A stretch of DNA of 54,221 bases. Origin: Phycisphaeraceae bacterium. GTDB taxonomy: Bacteria; Planctomycetota; Phycisphaerae; Phycisphaerales; UBA1924. The notes beneath the pieces were generated by a model that did not search any database, was not told the DNA's origin, and was given only the letters and a program-made list of their open reading frames with translations. The stretch spans positions 1-54,221 of the forward strand of contig JAHBXK010000023.1 of assembly GCA_019636535.1 (NCBI GenBank), written 5' to 3'. Made by a program: the position numbers and the translations under genes. Below, one piece after another: positions 1 through 6,066 of this stretch (positions within the stretch are counted from its first letter, which is position 1; each line of letters opens with the position of its first letter).

Positions 1-1
1 C

Positions 2-391
2 AACGGCACGGTCACGCCCGAGATGGCGCTGGTCGAGGCCGCCAAGATTTTCCGCAAGCACCTGAACCCGTTCGTCCAGTACTTCGACGTCGGTCAGGAG
101 TTGGTCAGCGAGGAGGCCGCGGCGTCGGCCGGTGTCGACGACGAACTGATGCGCAAACTGGGCATGTCGATCAGCGATCTGGACCTTTCTGTCCGTGCCT
201 CGAACTGCCTCGAGTCGGCGCGGATCCAGACGGTCGGCGACCTGGTGGGCAAAACCGACGCCGATCTGCTCAAGGTCCGTTCCTTCGGCCGAACATCCCT
301 TCGCGAGGTCAAGAAGAAACTGCAGGAGATTGGGATGGACTTGGGCATGGAACTGCCCGAGGGCTTCGCCCCCGCTCCTCCCCCGCTCTGA
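2..391 (+). CDS. rpoA: RNA polymerase alpha subunit, C-terminal part (5' truncated by window edge)
   Basis: The reading frame is open from the window edge and ends at 391, so only the last 129 residues are present. The second half is the alpha C-terminal domain, which contacts UP-element DNA and activators. It shows the typical order: a helix starting near SISDLDLSVRASNCL, the helix-hairpin-helix stretch IQTVGDLVGKTDADLLKVRSFG, then a basic helix with the LREVKKKLQEIGMDLGM-type ending. The preceding part (VEAAKIFRKHLNPF) is the end of the assembly domain. rplQ follows 115 bases downstream, the classical rpoA-rplQ order. The identification is secure; the missing N-terminus cannot be assessed. 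Confidence 0.96.
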   Translation, partial: NGTVTPEMALVEAAKIFRKHLNPFVQYFDVGQELVSEEAAASAGVDDELMRKLGMSISDLDLSVRASNCLESARIQTVGDLVGKTDADLLKVRSFGRTSLREVKKKLQEIGMDLGMELPEGFAPAPPPL

Positions 392-506
392 TTTACGATC
401 GCCTTCGGTGCCGAGCCCTGTCGGTACCTAGCATTTCCGCTCGGTCCATTCGCTTTCGGGCGCTGAGCACGATTCTGCAAGCCCGTTGATTTCAAGGAGT
501 TAGGCC

Positions 507-1130
507 ATGCGTCACCGCAGAGGCGGCTACAAACTCGGTCGTACCACCGCCCATCGCGCCGCCACGTTGCGGAACTTGGCGATGGGTCTGTTCCAGCACG
601 GCCAGATCGTGACAACCGTCCCGAAGGCCAAAGCGCTGCAGCCGATGGTCGAAAAAATCGTCACCCTGGCCAAGCGGGGCGATCTACACGCCCGTCGGCT
701 CGTTGTGGCCAAACTCGGCGGCGATCGGTACGCCTTCGACTGGCTCTATCTCGCCAAGAACGCGACGGACGAGGAGAAGGAAGCGGTCGGCAAACTTCGT
801 GACCGGGCCGGCAAGTTCTTCCCCCTTCCCGACGGCTCCAAGGTCGAGCGCAATCGCTACGGCGAACTTCGGGAAGCCCCGAGAATCGTCAAGCACATCT
901 TCGAGAACGTCGCTCCCCGGTTTAAGGATCGCCAGGGCGGTTGCACCCGAATCGTGCGAATCGGTCGTCACCGAATCGGTGACGCCGCCGAGCTCTGCGT
1001 CATCCAGTTCGTCGGCGCTGAGGACGGTCCCGAGATCGGTGGCAAGCCGAGCACCCGCCGCCGAACGGCCGATAAGCGTACGGCCTTCGCCGCCAAAGTC
1101 CGAAAGTCAGCCGCATCGAACGCTCACTGA
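507..1130 (+). CDS. rplQ: 50S ribosomal protein L17
   Basis: Large-subunit protein L17, which lies near the peptide exit tunnel. The N-terminus MRHRRGGYKLGRTTAHRAA and the following LRNLAMGLFQHGQIVTTVPKAKAL are diagnostic. At 207 aa it is clearly longer than the usual 115-130 aa. There is an internal expansion around residues 75-130 (after the AFDWLYLAKNA stretch) and a basic C-terminal tail rich in Arg, Lys and Ala. A Shine-Dalgarno-like AAGGAG lies about 8 bases before the ATG. It directly follows rpoA, as in most bacteria. Nothing suggests a frameshift; the extra length looks lineage-specific. Confidence 0.95.
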   Translation: MRHRRGGYKLGRTTAHRAATLRNLAMGLFQHGQIVTTVPKAKALQPMVEKIVTLAKRGDLHARRLVVAKLGGDRYAFDWLYLAKNATDEEKEAVGKLRDRAGKFFPLPDGSKVERNRYGELREAPRIVKHIFENVAPRFKDRQGGCTRIVRIGRHRIGDAAELCVIQFVGAEDGPEIGGKPSTRRRTADKRTAFAAKVRKSAASNAH

Positions 1131-1165
1131 ATTCTCCGTGCCACACCCCGAACAGCGGGTATTCT

Positions 1166-1231
1166 CGGGGCGTAGAAGCAAGTATCCGGAAGGTCGCGGG
1201 GTATCGGTGTTCGATTCTCCCGCCCCAACCA
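1166..1231 (+). other. tRNA-like relic between rplQ and the Cys-rich lipoprotein
   Basis: The 66-base stretch begins CGGGGCGTAG and ends CGCCCCAACCA. These ends pair as a seven-base acceptor arm with a single C-A mismatch at the terminal pair, followed by a discriminator A and a CCA end. A T-loop-like TTCGATTC precedes the 3' arm. The centre is wrong for a tRNA: the length is short, no proper anticodon stem is visible, and the T-stem spacing is off by one with mismatches. It may be a decayed tRNA (initiator- or Pro-like ends) or chance structure. It is not annotated as a functional tRNA. Confidence 0.3.
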
Positions 1232-1279
1232 TCAAACACGCCGCCGTGGGCGGCGCCTGAGTTTTAAAGGAGCGACAAG

Positions 1280-1657
1280 ATGAAGTTCACGAAGGGACTG
1301 TTCTGCGTCGCAGCGCTCGGCCTCGCCCTCGGCCTGGGTGCCTGCAACAAAAACGAAGACAAGTGCTGCGGCACCTGCGGTGACAAGGCCGTGATGAAGG
1401 ACGGCTCGGTCAACGAGGCGTCGGCAAAGTCCTGCGGCAGCGAGTGCAGCAAGTCGTGCGGCGACAAGGCGAAGATGAAGGACGGCACGGTCAAGGAAGG
1501 CGCCGCCAAGTCGTGCGAGTCGTCATGCACGAGCAAGAAGACATCCTGCTCGGACGCCGCCATGAAGGACGGCACGGTCAAGGAGGCTTCGGCCAAGTCC
1601 TGCGAGAAGTCTTGCAGCACCAAGAAGGCCTGCCCGATGAGCGCCGGCCAGAACTGA
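1280..1657 (+). CDS. Cys-rich lipoprotein with three MKDG repeats
   Basis: A 125-residue predicted lipoprotein of unknown function. The N-terminus has two Lys, a hydrophobic stretch (residues 7-21) and the lipobox LGAC with acylated Cys22. The mature part contains three near-identical 14-residue repeats of the form MKDG(S/T)V(N/K)E..AKSC at residues 39-52, 66-79 and 95-108. Each is followed by two more Cys (C-x3-C-x3-C, C-x3-C-x6-C, C-x3-C-x5-C). After the lipobox Cys there are 12 further Cys in about 100 residues, plus many Lys. A strong AAAGGAG precedes the ATG and a terminator follows, so it is probably monocistronic. Metal binding or disulfide crosslinking at the outer membrane is only a guess. 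I do not recognise the family. Confidence 0.85.
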   Translation: MKFTKGLFCVAALGLALGLGACNKNEDKCCGTCGDKAVMKDGSVNEASAKSCGSECSKSCGDKAKMKDGTVKEGAAKSCESSCTSKKTSCSDAAMKDGTVKEASAKSCEKSCSTKKACPMSAGQN

Positions 1658-1683
1658 TACCGCTCGAAGCGAATGAGCACTGG

Positions 1684-1717
1684 AAGGCCCGCCCCACGGC
1701 GGGCCTTCTTCTTTTTT
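1684..1717 (+). terminator. Rho-independent terminator after the Cys-rich lipoprotein gene
   Basis: A perfect 10-bp stem (AAGGCCCGCC at 1684-1693 with GGCGGGCCTT at 1698-1707), a CCAC loop and a U-rich tail CTTCTTTTTT ending at 1717. It lies 27 bases after the lipoprotein stop and only about 24 bases before the pheS start. pheS transcription must therefore start inside or beyond it, or depend on read-through. Confidence 0.9.
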
Positions 1718-1740
1718 GATTTGCTCCTATGCTCTGGCCC

Positions 1741-2817
1741 ATGCTGCAGGAACTGGACCAACTCGAGTCCGAGGCCCGCGCCAAACTCGCTCAAGCCGCT
1801 GACGCCGACACGCTTGACCGATGGCGTCAGGAGTTCCTGGGCAACTCCGGCCGGCTCAAGGCCGCCATGGGCAACCTGAAGGACGTGCCCAAGGACCAGA
1901 AGCCCGCGGTCGGTGCAAGGCTCAACCAACTCAAATCGGAGTTTGAAGAGGCGCTCACCGCGCGTAGGACCGAACTCGGTGCGACGGGAGGAAACGGGCA
2001 GGTGGGCGGTCAGGGCGGGCGGCCGGGCCAGCCGTGTCTGGATCCCACCGAGCCGGGGCTGAACTACTCGACGGGACCCGGTCGTCGGCACATCATCACG
2101 CGAGTGCGCGACGAATTGGTTGAGGTGTTCGCACGCATGGGATTTCAGGTCGCCTCCGGGCCCGAACTCGAGGACGACGAGCACAACTTCGTCAAACTGA
2201 ACATCCCCGCGCACCACCCTGCTCGCGAACCGATCGACAACTACTTCATCGACGATCCGCGCAAGACCGACCGGCCGCGCATGCTCCGCAGCCAGACCAG
2301 CACGGTGCAGGTCCGCGTGATGGAGGACGCGGTGCGCCGGCTCAAGTCCGGTGATCCGTCGGGGTTCCCGATCCGCGTGGTGGCGCCGGGTCGCGTCTAC
2401 CGCCCCGACACCGTCGACGCGACGCACAGTTTCATGTTCCACCAGATCGAAGGGCTGGCGATCGATCGTGGCTTGTCGATGGCGGACTTGAAGTCATGTC
2501 TGTTGCACTTCGCGCGGGCGTACTTCGGCCCCGAGGCCGAGGTCCGTCTGCGGCCGAGTTACTTCCCATTCACCGAGCCGAGCGCTGAGTTCGACATGAA
2601 GATCCGCCTGCGCCCGGACCAGCCTGCGCGGTGGGTCGAACTCGGCGGATGCGGCATGGTCGACCCGGCGGTGCTGTCGATGTGCGGCATCGATCCGGAA
2701 GAGTGGTCGGGGTTCGCGTTCGGCTTCGGGATCGAGCGACTGGCGATGGGCAAGTACGCCATTCCCGACATCCGGATGCTGTTCGAGAACGATCTTCGGT
2801 TCTTGACGCAACTCTGA
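1741..2817 (+). CDS. pheS: Phenylalanyl-tRNA synthetase alpha subunit
   Basis: Class II aminoacyl-tRNA synthetase subunit that charges tRNA-Phe as part of an alpha2beta2 enzyme. The N-terminal helical coiled-coil arm (about residues 1-85) begins MLQELDQLESEARAKL. The start at 1741 is chosen because homologues begin this way; an in-frame ATG at 1729 would add MLWP. The catalytic core starts at about residue 110 (GRRHIITRVRDELVEVFARMGF). It contains LRSQTSTVQVRVM, the motif 2 region FPIRVVAPGRVYRPDTVDATHS..FHQIEGLAID, and the motif 3 region GFAFGFGIERLAMGKY.IPDIR. Length 358 aa is normal. pheT, usually adjacent, is absent from the neighbourhood. No Phe-rich leader peptide is visible upstream. 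Confidence 0.95.
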   Translation: MLQELDQLESEARAKLAQAADADTLDRWRQEFLGNSGRLKAAMGNLKDVPKDQKPAVGARLNQLKSEFEEALTARRTELGATGGNGQVGGQGGRPGQPCLDPTEPGLNYSTGPGRRHIITRVRDELVEVFARMGFQVASGPELEDDEHNFVKLNIPAHHPAREPIDNYFIDDPRKTDRPRMLRSQTSTVQVRVMEDAVRRLKSGDPSGFPIRVVAPGRVYRPDTVDATHSFMFHQIEGLAIDRGLSMADLKSCLLHFARAYFGPEAEVRLRPSYFPFTEPSAEFDMKIRLRPDQPARWVELGGCGMVDPAVLSMCGIDPEEWSGFAFGFGIERLAMGKYAIPDIRMLFENDLRFLTQL

Positions 2818-2928
2818 CGCTCGGATCGACTGCCAGCAGGGGGCTTCGGTCCGTGCGTGCTGATGGCCAGTCCAATCGTGTATGCCGACCGCGCGCCATT
2901 CAGTAATCGCCTCAACGACGTGAGCAGC

Positions 2929-3603
2929 ATGTCCGACGACGCTCAACCTCAACCCGCCCCTGTCGCGTCGGTTCCTCCGACAACCGATCAGTTCCGCTAT
3001 CAACCGCCGCCTGTCGCACCGCTCTGGCCAAAGGTCATCGGACTTGCATCGATTGTTCTCGGTGGGCTTGCGGTTCCCTGTGGCTTGTGCATGGCCGTGA
3101 GCACGCTCTCGGCCGAGGCGATTCTGGCGTGGTCGTCATCCATCGGCGCGCCCGGCTCGCCGGGTGCTGCCGGGGCCGGCACGCTCATCCCTCAGACACC
3201 GATGCCGCCCGAGATCAAGCCGGGGGTGCTGAGCATCACCGGGATGGTCTTGTGGCCGATCGGAGGTCTGACCCTGCTGGTGGCGGGCATCCTGTTGATG
3301 CAGCGCCGACCGTCGGCTCGACCGACCCACTTTGCCTACGCGGTGCTGAGTCTGCTCGGCGGCATCGCGGCGATCGCCGGCGGAGTGATGGACGAGTCGG
3401 CGGCCTCGCGGTTTGCGGCGGGCAATCCCGACGATCCCTGGGCCGACTTCATCACCATGCAGAGTGCCGGGGGCGGACGGCTGATGTCGAACATCCTGCT
3501 GCACAGCGCCGGGCTGATCTACCCCGCCTTCATCGCGATCTGGTTCTCGTTGGTCAAGAAGTCCTCGACGAGTCTGGGGGCGTTGCCTGATCCGGCGTCT
3601 TAG
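2929..3603 (+). CDS. Four-helix membrane protein, tandem paralogue 1
   Basis: A 224-residue integral membrane protein of unknown function. A Pro/Gln-rich cytoplasmic N-terminus (PPTTDQFRYQPPP) leads into LWPKVIGLASIVLGGLAVPCG, then three more hydrophobic segments (about residues 105-125, 137-160 and 190-210). It ends in the motif IYPAFIAIWFSLVKK. The ATG at 2929 is chosen over an upstream in-frame start at 2857 because the protein starting MSDDAQPQPA matches the paralogue that follows. The next gene shares the N-terminal PPT.DQF..QP and WPKVIG motifs and the C-terminal FIAIWF.L.K motif, indicating tandem duplication. No catalytic motif is visible. Confidence 0.8.
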   Translation: MSDDAQPQPAPVASVPPTTDQFRYQPPPVAPLWPKVIGLASIVLGGLAVPCGLCMAVSTLSAEAILAWSSSIGAPGSPGAAGAGTLIPQTPMPPEIKPGVLSITGMVLWPIGGLTLLVAGILLMQRRPSARPTHFAYAVLSLLGGIAAIAGGVMDESAASRFAAGNPDDPWADFITMQSAGGGRLMSNILLHSAGLIYPAFIAIWFSLVKKSSTSLGALPDPAS

Positions 3604-3669
3604 GGTAATCTGCCGCGACCGAGATCGCATCGCGGCGCTGCGCCGTCATCCATCGTCAGGAGAGTGATC

Positions 3670-4305
3670 ATGCCGACGTTCCCGAACGATCCCGCTCAGT
3701 CCGTGCCGCCGACTTCCGATCAGTTCGGCTTCCAACCCGAGCCGGAAGTGCCAGCCTGGCCGAAGGTCATCGGCATCATTTCGATCGTGTGGGCATCGCT
3801 CGGTCTGTTCTGCGGTGTCTGCGGGCTGCTGCAGATGGTCGCAGGCTCCGCGTTTCAGCCGCCGACAGCCCCGGGCGCTCCTGCGTTTCAGACACCTCCG
3901 CCTTCAACATTGATGATGGTCACGAGCGTGCTTGGGCTGATCGCCCCCGTTCTGCTACTGATTGCAGGCATCATGACGGTCCAACGCAAGGCGGCGGGAC
4001 GATCGTTGCACCTGGTCTACGCCGTGGTCTCGATCATCCTCACCATCGTCGGCATCGTTGTCGCGATGAGCACGATGGACGAAACGCTCAAGCAACTTGA
4101 AGCGCAGATGGCGGCCGAGAGCGACCCGAACGCGGCCGCTCAGATGCAGTCGATGATGCCCATGATGCGGATGGGTGCGTACATCGGCGTGGCCGTTAGC
4201 GGCCTGCTCGGCGTCGCCTATCCCCTCTTCATCGCGATCTGGTTCGGCCTGATCAAGCGTGACCCCAGCGAACTCACCCGCGGTGCGCTCCGCGACGTGA
4301 TCTGA
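3670..4305 (+). CDS. Four-helix membrane protein, tandem paralogue 2
   Basis: A 211-residue paralogue of the preceding gene. It shares the opening PPTSDQFGFQPEPEVPAWPKVIG, the second hydrophobic segment after a Pro-rich loop, and the closing AYPLFIAIWFGLIKRD. An AGGAGAG sequence 6 bases upstream supports the ATG at 3670; a GTG two codons earlier (3664) overlaps that site and is less likely. A Met-rich, charged loop (around EAQMAAESDPNAAAQMQSMMPMM) separates helices 3 and 4. It is 66 bases after its paralogue and probably co-transcribed. Function unknown. Confidence 0.8.
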   Translation: MPTFPNDPAQSVPPTSDQFGFQPEPEVPAWPKVIGIISIVWASLGLFCGVCGLLQMVAGSAFQPPTAPGAPAFQTPPPSTLMMVTSVLGLIAPVLLLIAGIMTVQRKAAGRSLHLVYAVVSIILTIVGIVVAMSTMDETLKQLEAQMAAESDPNAAAQMQSMMPMMRMGAYIGVAVSGLLGVAYPLFIAIWFGLIKRDPSELTRGALRDVI

Positions 4306-4338
4306 ACGACCGGTCAGAACGCCGGACGAGCCGGCGAA

Positions 4339-5184
4339 TCAGCCCTTGCTCATCGTCTTCTGTTCGATCCGCTTCTCCGGCACGCTCGTGACGATCCGGT
4401 CCACGTAGTTGCCCGGCGTGTGGATCGCGTCCGCGTCGAGCGAGCCCACCGGCACGATCTCCTCGACCTCCGCGATCACGAAAGTCGCCGCCGTCGCCAT
4501 CATCGGGTTGAAGTTCCGAGCCGTCTTGCGATAGACCAGGTTGCCGAACTCGTCGGCCTTCCACGCCTTCACCAGCGCCAGGTCGCCGTACAACCCGGTC
4601 TCCAGCACGTACTCGCGCGGCTCACCGCGCTGCGGCAGGGGCTTGGCCACCGCGTCCCCCCGTCCGCCGAAGCCCTTTCCCGGCACCGTGCACCCGCACA
4701 GCCCCTCGCTCGGCCGGTGGAACTTCCGCGTCTCCTTCCCCTCGGCCACCAGCGTCCCCGCGCCCGTCGCGGTGTAGAACGCCGGGATCCCCGCCCCGCC
4801 CGCCCGGATTCGCTCGGCGAGCGTCCCCTGCGGGTTGAACTCGACCTCCAACTCGCCCGACAGGAACTGCTTCTCAAACGTCGCGTTCTCCCCAACGTAA
4901 CTCGAGATCATCTTGGCAATCTGACGGGTCCGCAGCAGGAGGCCCAGCCCCCAGTCGTCCACGCCCGCGTTGTTCGAGACGCAGGTCAGGCCCTTCACGC
5001 CGCTGTCGCGCAGCGCCACGATCAACTGCTCGGGGATCCCGCACAGGCCGAACCCCCCGACCATCACCGTGATGCCGTCACGCAGCACGCCCTTGTCAAC
5101 CAGACCCGAAAACGCCGCCGCGGCGGTCGGAAAGACCTTGTTTGTCGCCATATGAGGCTCAGGGTAGTCCGATGCGATCGGCAT
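4339..5184 (-). CDS. 3-oxoacid CoA-transferase subunit A
   Basis: Alpha subunit of a family I CoA transferase (SCOT / AtoD type), which moves CoA between succinyl-CoA or acetyl-CoA and a 3-oxoacid. The family signature is clear: DGITVMVGGFGLCGIPEQLI near residue 40, SNNAGVDDWGLGLLL near 75, FNPQGTLAERIRAGGAGIPAFYT near 120-140, and a C-terminal ARNFNPMMATAA..VIAEVEEIVPVG. The start at 5184 has GGAGG 8 bases upstream; the alternative ATG at 5151 (MATNKV) lacks a clear site, so the first 11 residues are uncertain. The catalytic Glu lies in subunit B, which is not encoded next to this gene; both neighbours are unrelated. It is divergent from the lipocalin-like gene, 57 bases away. Confidence 0.88.
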   Translation of the reverse strand: MPIASDYPEPHMATNKVFPTAAAAFSGLVDKGVLRDGITVMVGGFGLCGIPEQLIVALRDSGVKGLTCVSNNAGVDDWGLGLLLRTRQIAKMISSYVGENATFEKQFLSGELEVEFNPQGTLAERIRAGGAGIPAFYTATGAGTLVAEGKETRKFHRPSEGLCGCTVPGKGFGGRGDAVAKPLPQRGEPREYVLETGLYGDLALVKAWKADEFGNLVYRKTARNFNPMMATAATFVIAEVEEIVPVGSLDADAIHTPGNYVDRIVTSVPEKRIEQKTMSKG

Positions 5185-5241
5185 CGCCCTCGCCTCCAAC
5201 GAACCGGGCAAGAGCGGCACCAAGTGAGGTAGAGTAACCGC

Positions 5242-6066
5242 GTGTCGATCCGACTCCGAAAGTGGTATCTGGACGCCGTCGATCCTGGTGGCCGTGCCGT
5301 CATCGTCAACTGGGCAACTCTCAGGATCGCCGGGGCCGGGCTGTCGGCCGCGTCGGTGCTCGATTCGCGCGGCGGGCAGACGCTCGCACGGACCACGCTC
5401 CACGCAGGGACCGAGCCGGTCATCGGGACGAACGGGTTGGAGTGGTCGAATCCTCGGCTCGGGGTGTCGGGCGTCTGGCGGACGCTTCAGCACGCGGAGC
5501 CCGTGCGGCTTCTGGGCGACGACCGGCGTGGCGTCCTGTGGCGTCCGTCGATCGTCGCGGCGGAGGTGAACGCCGTTGTCTGCGGAGTGCCGCTCGTCGG
5601 GGTTGGTTACGCCGAGTCGCTCGAACTCTCGGTGGCACCGTGGGCGCTGCCGATCTTCGAGTTGCGATGGGGTCGGTTCGTGACTGAACGAGCAAGCGTC
5701 GTCTGGCTCGATTGGCGGGGTGATCACCCGCTCAGGCTGGTCCTGATCGACGGTCAGGTTCGCGCTCACGGGCTCGTGAGCGATGATTTCGTGGAGGCCG
5801 ACGGCATGCGCGTGCGCCTGACCGAAAGCCGCGTGCTGCGGGAGGGCCCGATCGGCACGACCGCGCTCTCCGGAGTTCCCGGCTTGCAGTCCACGGCGCC
5901 GGCGGCCTGGCTCGGATCGATCGAACGCAAGGCGCTCGCCCGCGCGAGCATGGAGAGCGTGGCAGGGCGATCAACGGGATGGGCGATACACGAGGTGGTC
6001 CGATTCGGATCGGAAGACTGTGATGCGCAAGCGCGGCCGTTGACTCGCCGGGAAGGACCGGCCTGA
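5242..6066 (+). CDS. AttH/CrtC-like lipocalin-fold protein
   Basis: A 274-residue protein without a signal peptide. It begins RKWYLDAVDPGGRAVIVNWATLRI, a Trp-Tyr-Asp start and beta-strand pattern that recalls the AttH / hydroxyneurosporene hydratase (CrtC) group of double-lipocalin proteins. The rest is beta-rich with many Trp and Arg and a second repeat-like segment (DWRGDHPLRLVLIDGQVRAHG) near residue 160. The start is GTG at 5242. The stop codon overlaps the ATG of the next gene (TGATG), so the two are translationally coupled. That context suggests modification or binding of a lipid, possibly an isoprenoid. The family call is moderate; a role is inference. Confidence 0.6.
   Translation: MSIRLRKWYLDAVDPGGRAVIVNWATLRIAGAGLSAASVLDSRGGQTLARTTLHAGTEPVIGTNGLEWSNPRLGVSGVWRTLQHAEPVRLLGDDRRGVLWRPSIVAAEVNAVVCGVPLVGVGYAESLELSVAPWALPIFELRWGRFVTERASVVWLDWRGDHPLRLVLIDGQVRAHGLVSDDFVEADGMRVRLTESRVLREGPIGTTALSGVPGLQSTAPAAWLGSIERKALARASMESVAGRSTGWAIHEVVRFGSEDCDAQARPLTRREGPA

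Noticed and set aside
1660..1740. Phe attenuator for pheS
   Set aside because: There is a terminator but no upstream frame enriched in Phe codons and no antiterminator segment, so it is best read as the end of the lipoprotein gene.
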